Shown one piece after another: positions 1-8,599 of a stretch of 64,000 bases of DNA. Source of the DNA: an uncultured Clostridia bacterium (lineage in GTDB: Bacteria > Bacillota > Clostridia > Christensenellales > Borkfalkiaceae). The translations under genes were made by a program, and so were the position numbers. How positions within the stretch are numbered: position 1 is the stretch's first letter; every line of letters starts with the position of its first letter. Location of the stretch: the NCBI GenBank assembly GCA_934248055.1, contig CAKQKI010000003.1, positions 62,001 to 126,000 of the forward strand. The letters run 5' to 3'. Below the pieces are notes generated by a model. That model did not search any database, was not told the origin of the DNA, and saw only the letters and a program-made list of their open reading frames with translations.

Positions 1-1335
1 TTTTTCCGAAATCTCTGCGCGGAGCGCGTCGGCAGAAGCGTAATCTTTAATTTTTCTTGCCGCCTGCATTTTTTCGGCAATCGCGATAATTTCGGAAGGA
101 ACGCTTTCGGTTTTGCTTTCTTCTTTTAAATTTTTAAAGCCGAGACCGAAAACCCTGTCGAAATCGAGCGCGGTTTCGTAAACGTCTTTCGACGGCGGTT
201 CTTTGAGCATATTCCACAAAACCCCGAGCGCGGACGGAACGTTTAAATCGTCCGAAACGTCTTCTTCGAACTCTTTTTTATAGCCGTTTAACTTTTCTTC
301 GCCGAGAAGCGCGGCGGAATTTTTATGTTTTAAAATAAGCGCGCAAAGTCTTTCGTAAGCGGTTTTAGCGGCGTCCATTCCTTCAAAAGTAAAGTTGAGT
401 TTTTTGCGGTAATGCGTGTTAAGGCAAAAATACCTGAACGCCATGGGAGAATAGCCTTTTTCTTCGAGTTGCGCAACGGTATAAGTGTTCCCGAGCGACT
501 TGCTCATTTTGCCGCCGTCAACAAGCATAAATTCGCCGTGCATCCAGAATTTTGCGGGGTTTTTCCCGGTTAATCCTTCGCTTTGCGCGATTTCGTTTTC
601 GTGATGAATGGGGATATGATCCACGCCGCCGGTATGAATATCGAAAACGTCGCCGAGATATTTTTCAGACATTGCCGAACACTCAATATGCCAGCCGGGA
701 TAACCCATTCCCCACGGACTTTCCCACTGCATGATATGCTCTTTCGGCGCTTTTTTCCAGAGCGCGAAATCGTAAGGATTGCGCTTGCCGTCGTTCACTT
801 CTATACGCGCTCCCGCTTTAAGATCTTCAAGGGTATTGCCCGAAAGCGCGCCGTAATCTTTAAAACGAGATATGTCGTAATAAATGCCGTCGTCGGTTTC
901 GTAGCCGTAACCGTTTTTAATAAGCCCTTCAACGTATTTTATCATATCGGCGATATGATCCGTCGCCTTGCATACGATTTCGGGCTTTTCTATGTTGAGT
1001 TTATTAAAATCTTCAAAGAAAACTTTCGTGTAATACGCGGCTATTTCGTAAGGGTCTTTTTTTTGAGCGCGGGCGGTTTTTTCCATCTTGTCTTCACCGT
1101 TGTCGCCGTCGTCGGTAAGGTGACCGACGTCCGTTATATTCATAACGCCTTTTATTTTATACCCTTCGTATTTCAGAACGCGGCGGAGAATATCCATAAA
1201 AACGTAAGTGCGCAGGTTGCCTATGTGCGCGTAATTGTAAACCGTAGGACCGCACGAATACATTCTTACGGTATTCGTACCGTCAACAGTCCCGAATTCT
1301 TCTTTTTTTCTCGTTAAAGTATTATAAAATCTCAT
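1..1335 (-). CDS. cysS: Cysteine--tRNA ligase (partial, C-terminus off the window)
   Basis: Class I aminoacyl-tRNA synthetase that charges tRNA-Cys in the cytosol. The frame is open to the left edge, so the last few dozen residues of a family usually 460-480 aa long are missing. I start it at the ATG at 1335, which overlaps the end of cysE by 14 nt. Visible motifs are CGPTVYNYAHIGN near residues 28-40 (HIGH-type signature with the first zinc cysteine), HIPIHHENEIAQ in the middle of the protein, and KMSKS near residue 270. It is the second gene of a cysE-cysS operon behind a T-box leader, so expression should rise when tRNA-Cys is uncharged. Identity is secure. Confidence 0.95.
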   Translation of the reverse strand, partial: MRFYNTLTRKKEEFGTVDGTNTVRMYSCGPTVYNYAHIGNLRTYVFMDILRRVLKYEGYKIKGVMNITDVGHLTDDGDNGEDKMEKTARAQKKDPYEIAAYYTKVFFEDFNKLNIEKPEIVCKATDHIADMIKYVEGLIKNGYGYETDDGIYYDISRFKDYGALSGNTLEDLKAGARIEVNDGKRNPYDFALWKKAPKEHIMQWESPWGMGYPGWHIECSAMSEKYLGDVFDIHTGGVDHIPIHHENEIAQSEGLTGKNPAKFWMHGEFMLVDGGKMSKSLGNTYTVAQLEEKGYSPMAFRYFCLNTHYRKKLNFTFEGMDAAKTAYERLCALILKHKNSAALLGEEKLNGYKKEFEEDVSDDLNVPSALGVLWNMLKEPPSKDVYETALDFDRVFGLGFKNLKEESKTESVPSEIIAIAEKMQAARKIKDYASADALRAEISEK

Positions 1336-1957
1336 CTTTATTTACTTCCTTTTCAAGTTTTGCTAATCTTTGCTTTAAAGAATTTATCTCGTCAAGCACG
1401 GGATCGCGCTTATCCTGTTCGAGATCATGCACCTTTTTGCCGTTGCGCTTAATAACCCGCCCCGGAATTCCCACGACCGTGGAATCGGGCGGAACGTCGC
1501 GCAGGACGACGCTGCCCGCGCCTATCTTGCAGTTTTCGCCAACGGTTATGCAGCCGAGAATTTTCGCGCCCGCGCTTATAATGCAATCGTGCTTTATCGT
1601 CGGATGGCGCTTGTTGCCTTTATCTTTACCCGTACCGCCGAGCGTCACGCCCTGATATATAACCACGCCCGTTTCCACAACGGCGGTTTCGCCTATCACG
1701 ACGCCCGCGCCGTGATCGATGAACACGCCCGGCGCAATCGTTGCCGCGGGGTGAATTTCTATACCCGTTCTGCGCTTGGCGTTCTGACTGATTATCCGCG
1801 CAAGGAGTTTCATTCCGTGGCGATAGAAAAAATTAGCGCGCCTGTGAGCGGAAAGAGCCTTTATTCCCGAGTACGTGAGCCACACTTCGAAGCGCGTTCT
1901 CGCCGCGGGATCGTTTGCCATTGCGGCGTTTATATCCGCTTTTAAATTCTTGAACAT
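1322..1957 (-). CDS. cysE: Serine O-acetyltransferase
   Basis: Transfers acetyl from acetyl-CoA to L-serine, giving O-acetylserine, the first step of cysteine synthesis. The 211-aa protein is the short Gram-positive form: an N-terminal helical part (about 1-65), then left-handed beta-helix hexapeptide repeats (about 70-170) with the family motifs DHGAGVVIGE, GVTLGGTG, KRHPTI and GAKILG. The C-terminal tail is charged and could be a short coiled coil. It precedes and overlaps cysS. The upstream T-box leader suggests that both cysteine synthesis and charging respond to uncharged tRNA-Cys. Confidence 0.95.
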   Translation of the reverse strand: MFKNLKADINAAMANDPAARTRFEVWLTYSGIKALSAHRRANFFYRHGMKLLARIISQNAKRRTGIEIHPAATIAPGVFIDHGAGVVIGETAVVETGVVIYQGVTLGGTGKDKGNKRHPTIKHDCIISAGAKILGCITVGENCKIGAGSVVLRDVPPDSTVVGIPGRVIKRNGKKVHDLEQDKRDPVLDEINSLKQRLAKLEKEVNKDEIL

Positions 1958-1974
1958 ATTAAACCCTTTTAAAC

Positions 1975-2237
1975 AAAAAAACCGCGCTTAAACTTAAAGA
2001 CGTTTAAACGTGGTTCCACTTTAATTCTTTGCGAAAAAAATCGCAAACTCGAAGCGTATAACGGCGCGACCCGTGGATAATTACTCCCCCGCAGCCGAAA
2101 ATATTATAAAACATATCGGCTATAGAAAACGCACTTTCGCTTTCCGCGCGCAAGGCTTTTCAGCAAACAGCCTCTCTCTTAGGCGGACGAAAAACTACTC
2201 TTTTTTCAGACGGTTTGATTATTTACTCTATATTATA
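1975..2237 (-). promoter_or_regulatory. T-box leader of cysE-cysS, likely Cys-specific
   Basis: Read on the minus strand, the leader contains the Stem I signature AGAGAGGC, then GAAAGTGCG with a UGC (Cys) triplet at 2133-2131 as probable specifier. A T-box-like segment AAAGTGGAACCACG lies near 2024-2009. An intrinsic terminator follows, with arms CCACGTTTAAAC and GTTTAAGCGCGG and seven U residues (2013-1975). The T-box segment overlaps the 5' arm of the terminator, as expected for the antiterminator switch. A TATAAT box lies at 2237-2232 with a weak -35 (TTCAAT). The specifier is an inference from position and context. Confidence 0.85.
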
Positions 2238-2279
2238 CGCCTATATTAACATAAAAATTGAATAATTGCAATTAAAATC

Positions 2280-2308
2280 TTGCATTTTTTTTTAAAATAT
2301 AGTATACT
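2280..2308 (+). promoter_or_regulatory. Promoter of serS
   Basis: TTGCAT at 2280-2285, a 17-nt spacer and TATACT at 2303-2308. The predicted start near 2315 leaves a leader of only about 13 nt before the ATG at 2328, with no strong Shine-Dalgarno sequence (only TAGG). There is no room for a T-box. Confidence 0.7.
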
Positions 2309-2327
2309 TACCGATATAGGCATTATT

Positions 2328-3614
2328 ATGATAGATTTAAAACTTATAATTGAAAAACCCGATTACGTAAAAGCCGCTCTTGCAAAAAAAGGATGCGACG
2401 CCGATTTTTCGGCAATTATTGAAAAAGACGCCGAAAAAAGAAAACTTCAGTATGAAATCGAAGGATATAAAGCCGAAAGAAACAAAGTGTCGGCTGAAAT
2501 CCCCAAACTTAAAAAGCAAGGTCTTCCCGTTGAGAATATTTTTGCCGAAATGCGCGATTTAGGCGTAAAAATCGCCGACGGCGACGCTAAAATAAACGCC
2601 CTTTCGGACGAAATTTTTAATTTTTTAGCGGGTCTTCCTAATCTTCCCGACGACGATTTGCTCCCCGGCGAAAAAGAAAACAACAAAGTGGTAAAAGTGT
2701 TCGGAACAAAACCCGAATTCTCTTTCCCGACGAAAAATCACGTGGATCTTTGCACGTCGCTCGGTCTTATCGACTATGAAAGGGGCGTTAAACTTTCGGG
2801 CAACGGTTTCTGGGCGTACCGCGGCGACGGCGCGCGGCTCGAATGGGCGCTTCTTAACTTCTTTATTTCAGAACACCTTAAAGACGGTTACGAATTCATT
2901 CTTCCCCCGCACCAACTTTCTTACAACTGCGGTTTCGGCGCAGGTCAGTTCCCGAAGTTTTCAGACGAAGTTTACTGGCTTGACGTTGACGAAGACAGAA
3001 AGAAAAACCGCTTTATGCTTCCTACCGCCGAAACGGCGCTCGTAAATCTTTATTCGGGCGAAATTATCGACGAAGCAAAACTTCCGTTCAAATTTTTCGC
3101 TTACACTCCGTGTTACAGAAAAGAAGCGGGGTCGGCAAGGTCGGAAGAGCGCGGAATGATAAGGGGGCATCAGTTCAACAAAGTTGAAATGGTTCAGTAC
3201 ACTACCCCCGCTGGTTCCGACGCCGCTTTCGAAGAACTCGTGAACAAAGCATGCTCGCTTATGGACAAGTTGGGGCTTCATTTCCGCCTTTCCAAACTTG
3301 CCGCAGGCGACTGCTCCGCTTCCATGGCAAGAACTTACGACGTGGAAGTATGGATTCCTTCCATGCAGATTTATAAAGAAGTGTCTTCCGTGTCCAACGC
3401 GCGCGACTATCAGGCTCGCCGCAACAACACGAAGTACCGCGATTCCGAAACGGGAAAAACTAATTTCGTGCATACTCTTAACGGTTCGGGGCTGGCAACG
3501 TCACGCGTGTTCCCCGCTCTTATAGAGCAGTATCAGAATGAAGACGGTTCCGTTACCATACCCGAAGTTTTAAGACCTTTTATGGGCGGTCAGGAAAAAA
3601 TAACTCTTAAATAG
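2328..3614 (+). CDS. serS: Serine--tRNA ligase
   Basis: Class II synthetase that charges tRNA-Ser (and tRNA-Sec where present). The ATG at 2328 gives 428 aa, the normal size, and the N-terminus MIDLKLIIEKPDYVKAAL typical of the family. An upstream TTG in the same frame would lie inside the promoter and is rejected. Residues about 30-105 form the antiparallel coiled-coil arm that grips the tRNA. Motif 2 (YRKEAGSARSEERGMIRGHQF region, near 262-282) and motif 3 (NGSGLATSR, near 385) are intact. The gene is monocistronic, with its own promoter and terminator, divergent from cysE. Confidence 0.96.
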   Translation: MIDLKLIIEKPDYVKAALAKKGCDADFSAIIEKDAEKRKLQYEIEGYKAERNKVSAEIPKLKKQGLPVENIFAEMRDLGVKIADGDAKINALSDEIFNFLAGLPNLPDDDLLPGEKENNKVVKVFGTKPEFSFPTKNHVDLCTSLGLIDYERGVKLSGNGFWAYRGDGARLEWALLNFFISEHLKDGYEFILPPHQLSYNCGFGAGQFPKFSDEVYWLDVDEDRKKNRFMLPTAETALVNLYSGEIIDEAKLPFKFFAYTPCYRKEAGSARSEERGMIRGHQFNKVEMVQYTTPAGSDAAFEELVNKACSLMDKLGLHFRLSKLAAGDCSASMARTYDVEVWIPSMQIYKEVSSVSNARDYQARRNNTKYRDSETGKTNFVHTLNGSGLATSRVFPALIEQYQNEDGSVTIPEVLRPFMGGQEKITLK

Positions 3615-3623
3615 AACGTTTAA

Positions 3624-3663
3624 GGCGATTTTACCCGTGTAAAGTCGCCCGTTTTTTATTTTT
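3624..3663 (+). terminator. Intrinsic terminator of serS
   Basis: Stem GGCGATTTTAC / GTAAAGTCGCC with loop CCGT, followed by CGTTTTTTATTTTT. Confidence 0.85.
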
Positions 3664-3794
3664 CCGCAACAAAATATTTTTTGTTTTTGTAACGATTTTT
3701 TTAATTTTCGCAACAAAATATTTTTGGTTTTCTAACGGATTTTTTTTTAATTTCCGCAATAAAATTTTTGATTTTTCGCAACGAAAAAAAGGGC
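3661..3794. repeat. Degenerate 44-46 bp tandem repeat, three units
   Basis: Three A+T-rich units begin near 3661, 3705 and 3751. Each opens with TTT(C/T)CGCAA(C/T)AAAAT, continues with TTTTTG/TTTTT runs, and the first two end in TAACG(A/G)ATTTTTTT. They fill the gap between the serS terminator and the purA terminator. No reading frame is present. Confidence 0.6.
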
Positions 3795-3812
3795 TGCCGC
3801 CCTTTTTTATTT
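3784..3812. terminator. Bidirectional terminator, mainly for purA
   Basis: A-run plus GGGC, loop TGCC, then GCCC and a T-run (AAAAAAAGGGC / GCCCTTTTTT). It has U-tracts on both strands and lies just past the purA stop. Confidence 0.8.
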
Positions 3813-3820
3813 TTGAATTT

Positions 3821-5095
3821 TTATCTGAATTTAAGATACTCTTCGCGCTCCGCGCCCACCGAAACGTAAGTAACGTTACATTCGGTTTCTTTTTCGATAA
3901 ATTCTATATATTTAATCGCGTTTTCGGGAAGGTCTTCTTTCTTCCTGCAACCCGAAATATCTTCTTTCCAGCCTTTCATTTTAACTATCACTGGTTTACA
4001 TCTGTCAAGATCCGCCGAAAACGGGAAATCTTTCGTCTGCTTTCCGTCAAGTTCGTAAGCCACGCATACTTCGAGTTCGTCAAAACCCGTTAAAACGTCG
4101 AGTTTGGTGATTGCAACTTCGGTTGCGCCCTGCATTCTCACGCCGTATTTAGAAGCGACCGCGTCAAACGCGCCAACTCTTCTCGGTCTGCCGGTAGCCG
4201 CGCCGTATTCGCCGCCCGCTTTTCTTAATTTTTCCGCTTTCTCGCCGAAATATTCGGAAGTGAACGGTCCTTCGCCGACGCACGTGGAATACGCTTTCAT
4301 TATTCCTATTGCCTTATCGAGTTTATGATTAGGAATTCCCGCGCCGATGGGAGCGTAAGCGGAAATCGTTGACGACGAAGACGTGTAAGGATAAATGCCG
4401 AAATCGATATCCCTGAGCGCGCCGAGTTGCGCTTCGAACATGATTTTTTTGCCCGATTTAGCGGCGGAGTCGAGATAAAGGCTCGTATCTACGATATAAT
4501 CGGTAAGGCAAAGCCCGTATTCTTCAAAGTATTTAACCATATCTTCGTATTTAACGGGTTCGTGACCGTACGCGCCCGCAATCGTAAGATTTTTCCATTC
4601 GACTATGCCGTTAAGCCTTTCTTTAAGTTTATCAAACTCTCTGAGTTCGCCCATACGGAAGGCTTTTTTCAGGTATTTATCGGCGTAAATGGGAGCGATT
4701 CCGCGCATTGTAGAGCCGAATTTTTTATCTTTGAGCCTTGCTTCTTCCATTTGATCCTGCAACACGTTGTAAGGCATGCAGATAACCGCTTTATCGCTGA
4801 TTTTAAGATTATCGGGAGTGATTTTCACACCGGCTTCGCGGAGTTTTGCTATTTCTCCGCAAAGGTGCTTTATATCTACTACCATGCCGTTGCCCATAAC
4901 GTTTACCACGTTTTCGCGAAGTATGCCCGACGGTAAAAGATTCAGAATAAATTTGCCGCGCTCGTTGATAACGGTATGACCCGCGTTGTTGCCGCCCTGA
5001 TATCTTACGACGACGTCGTAATCCGACGACAGCAAATCGACCATTCTCCCCTTGCCTTCGTCACCCCAGTTTATGCCGACGATAGAAGTTAACAT
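3821..5095 (-). CDS. purA: Adenylosuccinate synthetase
   Basis: GTP-dependent condensation of IMP with aspartate, the first committed step to AMP. I choose the ATG at 5095 (424 aa) because the protein then begins MLTSIVGINWGDEGKG, with the GDEGKG P-loop at residues 11-16, and a GTGAGG ribosome-binding site lies upstream. A longer frame to 5179 would run through the promoter. Other signatures are RYQGGNNAGHTV (about 38-49), GPFTSEYFG and the C-terminal TGRPRRVGAFD. It is a single-gene unit with its own promoter. Confidence 0.96.
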   Translation of the reverse strand: MLTSIVGINWGDEGKGRMVDLLSSDYDVVVRYQGGNNAGHTVINERGKFILNLLPSGILRENVVNVMGNGMVVDIKHLCGEIAKLREAGVKITPDNLKISDKAVICMPYNVLQDQMEEARLKDKKFGSTMRGIAPIYADKYLKKAFRMGELREFDKLKERLNGIVEWKNLTIAGAYGHEPVKYEDMVKYFEEYGLCLTDYIVDTSLYLDSAAKSGKKIMFEAQLGALRDIDFGIYPYTSSSSTISAYAPIGAGIPNHKLDKAIGIMKAYSTCVGEGPFTSEYFGEKAEKLRKAGGEYGAATGRPRRVGAFDAVASKYGVRMQGATEVAITKLDVLTGFDELEVCVAYELDGKQTKDFPFSADLDRCKPVIVKMKGWKEDISGCRKKEDLPENAIKYIEFIEKETECNVTYVSVGAEREEYLKFR

Positions 5096-5159
5096 TAAAA
5101 AAACCTCACTTTTTATGTTTTCGGGGCAAAGCGCAAAACTCCGCTCCCGAACCACGTAA

Positions 5160-5189
5160 ATTATACTCCCGTAAGGCATATTAAGTCAA
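5160..5189 (-). promoter_or_regulatory. Promoter of purA
   Basis: On the minus strand, TTGACT (5189-5184), an 18-nt spacer and TATAAT (5165-5160). The leader of about 60 nt shows no purine riboswitch core. Confidence 0.7.
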
Positions 5190-5246
5190 GCGTTATGATA
5201 TTTAAAAAAATTATATTCGTTATAACGTATCGTAACGCGACTGCGC

Positions 5247-5276
5247 TTGACAAAACGCCCGTAAGTTCTGTATAAT
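5247..5276 (+). promoter_or_regulatory. Promoter of glnN
   Basis: TTGACA (5247-5252), an 18-nt spacer and TATAAT (5271-5276), about 30 nt of leader, then GGCAGGAGAAAG before the ATG. Confidence 0.75.
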
Positions 5277-5312
5277 AAATAATTATAATTTATTCGGCAG
5301 GAGAAAGAATTT

Positions 5313-7394
5313 ATGTACATACCGGACATTTTTGCAGAAAACGTTTTTTCGGACGAAGTAATGAAATCATCTTTGAAAAAAGAAGTTTACGAGTCTTTAC
5401 GCCGCACTATCGACGAAGGAGCGTCGCTTGACGATTCTCTTGCCCAACCCGTTGCGGACGCGATGAAAAACTGGGCTATCCAGAAAGGCGCAACTCATTA
5501 CACCCACTGGTTCCAACCGATGACCGGAATAACGGCGGAAAAGCACGAGAGTTTTATTTCGCCCGCTTCGGGCGGCGGCGCGATTATGGAGTTTTCGGGT
5601 AAAGAACTCATCAAAGGCGAACCCGACGCTTCATCTTTCCCAAACGGCGGCATACGCGCAACTTTCGAAGCGCGCGGCTACACGGCGTGGGACCCTTCGT
5701 CGTTCGCTTTCGTTAAAGACAATACTTTATATATCCCCACCGCTTTCTGTTCTTACAGCGGCGAGGCTCTCGATAAAAAAACCCCGCTTATCCGTTCGAC
5801 CGAAGCGCTGAACCGTCAGGCTCTGAGAGTACTGCGTCTTCTCGGAACGGAAGACGTTGCCAAAGTGCGCGTCACCGTAGGCGCGGAGCAGGAATATTTC
5901 CTTCTCGACAAAGAAGTATGGCGTAAGCGTCGCGACCTTGTTTATACCGGCCGCACTCTTTTCGGTTCGCGCTCGCCCAAGGGGCAGGAACTCGGCGATC
6001 ACTATTTCGGAGCGATAAAGCCGCGCGTGAAAAATTTTATGGCAGACCTTGACAGGGAACTTTGGAAACTCGGTATTTTCGCAAAAACCGAGCATAACGA
6101 AGTAGCGCCGTCGCAACACGAACTCGCGCCCGTGTTTTCCGAAGTAAACCTTGCAACCGACAATAACCAACTCACGATGGAACTTATGAAAAAAATCGCG
6201 GACAGGCACGGTCTTGTTTGTCTGCTTGCCGAAAAGCCTTTCAAATGCGTGAACGGAAGCGGAAAACACAACAACTGGTCCGTTTCCACGGATACGGGAG
6301 TAAATCTTCTCGACCCCGGCGAAACGCCACTTGAAAATCTGCAATTTCTTCTTTTCCTTGCGGCGGTAATACGCGCGGCGGACGATTATCAGGAATTACT
6401 GCGCGCGTCCGTAGCGTCGGCGGGAAACGACCACAGACTCGGCGCAAACGAAGCGCCGCCTGCGGTTTTATCGGTTTATCTCGGCGACGATCTTTCCGCC
6501 GCCCTTCTCGCGCTTGAAAATCACGAAACCTACACGCGCAATAAAAAACTTATGGCGCTCGGCGCAAGCATTCTGCCCGCTCTCCCGAAAGACTCTACCG
6601 ACAGAAACCGCACTTCTCCCCTTGCTTTCACGGGGAACAAGTTCGAATTCAGAATGGTAGGTTCGAGCGCGTCGATAGCCGACTGCAACGTTGCGATTAA
6701 CGCGTCGGTTGCGGAAAGTTTGTCGGCATTCGCGGATATTCTCGAAAAAGCCGACGATATTCACGAAGCGATTCATAATATAGTGGTCGACACGCTTAAA
6801 AAACATAAGCGCATAATCTTTAACGGAAACAACTACTCCCCCGAATGGATAGAAGAAGCGAAAAAGCGCGGGCTTAAAAATCTGCCTTCAACGCCGGACG
6901 CGATAAAAGCGTCGGGAGAAGAAAAGAACGTTAAACTTTACGAAAAGCACGGAATTATGAGCGCGACGGAGTTTGCGGCAAGGCGTCAGGTCGCGTATGA
7001 AAACTACGCGCGTATCATCAATATCGAAGCGCTTACCATGCTCGATATGTCGCTTAAACAGATTTACCCCGCAATAAACGAATATATCGTAAAACTATCG
7101 GCTTCGGCAAGCGCGAAAAAAAGTATAGGCGTAAACGCGGATACCGATATTCAACTTGCAATTAAACTATCCGAACTTAACGACGGGGTTTTCGAAGAAT
7201 CCGAAAAACTCGAAAAATTGCTTTCCGAATCAAAACTTTTCGACGACGCCGAAAAACTCGCTTTCTTTATGAAAGACGAAGTTTTAACGGTAATGGAAAA
7301 ACTGAGATATTATGCCGACGAAGAAGAAAAAATCACTTCCGAAACGTGCTGGCCTTATCCTACTTACGGAAAACTGCTGTTCAGTTTACGCTGA
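5313..7394 (+). CDS. glnN: Glutamine synthetase type III
   Basis: ATP-dependent amidation of glutamate to glutamine, the main ammonia-assimilating step. The 693-aa length and motifs place it in GSIII (GlnN), not the roughly 450-470 aa GSI family: HYTHWFQPMTG near residue 63, GGIRATFEARGYTAWDP, the metal/ammonia-site EQEYFLLD near 194, EHNEVAPSQHELAP near 256, and NGSGKHNNWSVSTD near 314. A CAGGAGAAAG site precedes the ATG. It is monocistronic. No T-box or glutamine riboswitch is visible upstream, so nitrogen control is not evident here. Confidence 0.95.
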   Translation: MYIPDIFAENVFSDEVMKSSLKKEVYESLRRTIDEGASLDDSLAQPVADAMKNWAIQKGATHYTHWFQPMTGITAEKHESFISPASGGGAIMEFSGKELIKGEPDASSFPNGGIRATFEARGYTAWDPSSFAFVKDNTLYIPTAFCSYSGEALDKKTPLIRSTEALNRQALRVLRLLGTEDVAKVRVTVGAEQEYFLLDKEVWRKRRDLVYTGRTLFGSRSPKGQELGDHYFGAIKPRVKNFMADLDRELWKLGIFAKTEHNEVAPSQHELAPVFSEVNLATDNNQLTMELMKKIADRHGLVCLLAEKPFKCVNGSGKHNNWSVSTDTGVNLLDPGETPLENLQFLLFLAAVIRAADDYQELLRASVASAGNDHRLGANEAPPAVLSVYLGDDLSAALLALENHETYTRNKKLMALGASILPALPKDSTDRNRTSPLAFTGNKFEFRMVGSSASIADCNVAINASVAESLSAFADILEKADDIHEAIHNIVVDTLKKHKRIIFNGNNYSPEWIEEAKKRGLKNLPSTPDAIKASGEEKNVKLYEKHGIMSATEFAARRQVAYENYARIINIEALTMLDMSLKQIYPAINEYIVKLSASASAKKSIGVNADTDIQLAIKLSELNDGVFEESEKLEKLLSESKLFDDAEKLAFFMKDEVLTVMEKLRYYADEEEKITSETCWPYPTYGKLLFSLR

Positions 7395-7408
7395 AATGAG
7401 TTTACGTC

Positions 7409-7435
7409 GCGTACTGAAAGTAAAAATCAGTACGC
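7409..7435. terminator. 9-bp hairpin after glnN, possible terminator
   Basis: GCGTACTGA / TCAGTACGC with a 9-nt loop directly after the glnN stop. The stem is perfect but no U-tract follows, so termination is uncertain. Confidence 0.35.
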
Positions 7436-7470
7436 CCTGAAAAGATTTTGACGTTTGATTGCCTTTTTCG

Positions 7471-7499
7471 TTGTAACGACGCGTTTAAAGTAATATAAT
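7471..7499 (+). promoter_or_regulatory. Promoter of serC-serA
   Basis: TTGTAA (7471-7476), a 17-nt spacer and TATAAT (7494-7499), followed by a short leader with CGGAGAAAG before the serC ATG. Confidence 0.7.
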
Positions 7500-7522
7500 A
7501 TTTAGAATATCGGAGAAAGAAA

Positions 7523-8599
7523 ATGAGAGTTTATAATTTCGCCGCAGGTCCGTCGACCATGCCGCTCGAAGTACTTAAAGAAGCCCAAAACGATTTTCTC
7601 GACTTTAACGGTTCGGGAATGAGCATAATCGAAATGAGCCACCGCTCAAAAACCTTTATGGCTGTGAACGACGAGGCAAACGCTCTTTTAAGAGAACTTA
7701 TGAATATTCCCGACGATTACGCCGTTTTATTCGTTCAGGGCGGCGCGTCGCAGCAATTCGCCGCAGTTCCGCTGAATATTATGACTACGGGCGTTGCCGA
7801 CTATATAGTTACGGGTAATTTTGCAAAAAAAGCGCAGGAAGAAGGCGCAAAGTACGGTAAGGCAAACGTCGTTGCGTCGTCCGAAGACAAGCGCTTTACA
7901 TACATTCCCGACCTTAATTCCGTTAAATACACCGAAGGCGCGTCTTACGTGCATATTACTTCAAACAACACTATTTTCGGAACGAGATATACCGAATTTC
8001 CCAAAACGCCGTGTCCGCTCGTTGCGGATATGTCGTCTGATATATTATCGAGAGAAGTGAACGTTAAAGATTTCGGCGTTATTTATGCGGGAGCGCAAAA
8101 AAACGTTGCGCCTGCGGGCGTTACGATAGTTATAGCGCGGCGCGACCTTCTCGGCAAAGCGGCGGATATATGCCCTACCATGCTGAACTACGCCGTGCAG
8201 GACAAAAACGACAGTTTATACAACACTCCCCCGTGTTTTTCGATTTACATGGCAATGCTTACGTTCAGATGGCTTAAAAAACAAGGCGGCGTGGCGGCGA
8301 TACAAAAAATCAACGAATACAAAGCCGCAAAGTTATACGACTTTATAGACGGCTCGGATTTTTATTTCAATAACGTGAATAAAAAAGACAGGTCTTTGAT
8401 GAACGTTACCTTCGTCACGAAAAGCCCCGAACTCGACGCCGAATTCGTAAAAGAAGCGCAGAAACACGGTATCGTTTCGATAAAAGGTCACAGGCTTGCG
8501 GGCGGCATGCGCGCAAGCATATATAACGCCATGCAAACGGAAGGAATAGACGCTCTTATTAAGTTTATGAAAGAGTTCGAACTGAGGAACGCGAAATGA
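7523..8599 (+). CDS. serC: Phosphoserine aminotransferase
   Basis: PLP enzyme converting 3-phosphohydroxypyruvate and glutamate to phosphoserine. At 358 aa it has the family size and N-terminus (VYNFAAGPSTMPLEVL), MSHRSKTF near 39-46, FVQGGASQQFAAVP near 72, and the PLP-lysine context YAGAQKNVAPAG near 190-200. The C-terminal GHRLAGGMRASIYNA is also typical. It overlaps serA by ATGA, so the two enzymes of serine synthesis are translationally coupled. No phosphoserine phosphatase gene lies nearby. Confidence 0.95.
   Translation: MRVYNFAAGPSTMPLEVLKEAQNDFLDFNGSGMSIIEMSHRSKTFMAVNDEANALLRELMNIPDDYAVLFVQGGASQQFAAVPLNIMTTGVADYIVTGNFAKKAQEEGAKYGKANVVASSEDKRFTYIPDLNSVKYTEGASYVHITSNNTIFGTRYTEFPKTPCPLVADMSSDILSREVNVKDFGVIYAGAQKNVAPAGVTIVIARRDLLGKAADICPTMLNYAVQDKNDSLYNTPPCFSIYMAMLTFRWLKKQGGVAAIQKINEYKAAKLYDFIDGSDFYFNNVNKKDRSLMNVTFVTKSPELDAEFVKEAQKHGIVSIKGHRLAGGMRASIYNAMQTEGIDALIKFMKEFELRNAK

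Noticed and set aside
583..1317. Plus-strand frame opposite cysS
   Set aside because: Shadow of cysS, whose HIGH and KMSKS motifs are on the minus strand.
2280..2327. N-terminal extension of serS from the TTG at 2280
   Set aside because: It overlaps the -35 and -10 boxes and the family N-terminus begins at the ATG at 2328.
5096..5160. Purine riboswitch or PurR-type control of purA
   Set aside because: No riboswitch core or paired PurBox elements are visible in the short leader.
5277..5312. T-box or glutamine riboswitch before glnN
   Set aside because: Only about 30 nt separate the promoter and the start codon, and no structure is visible.
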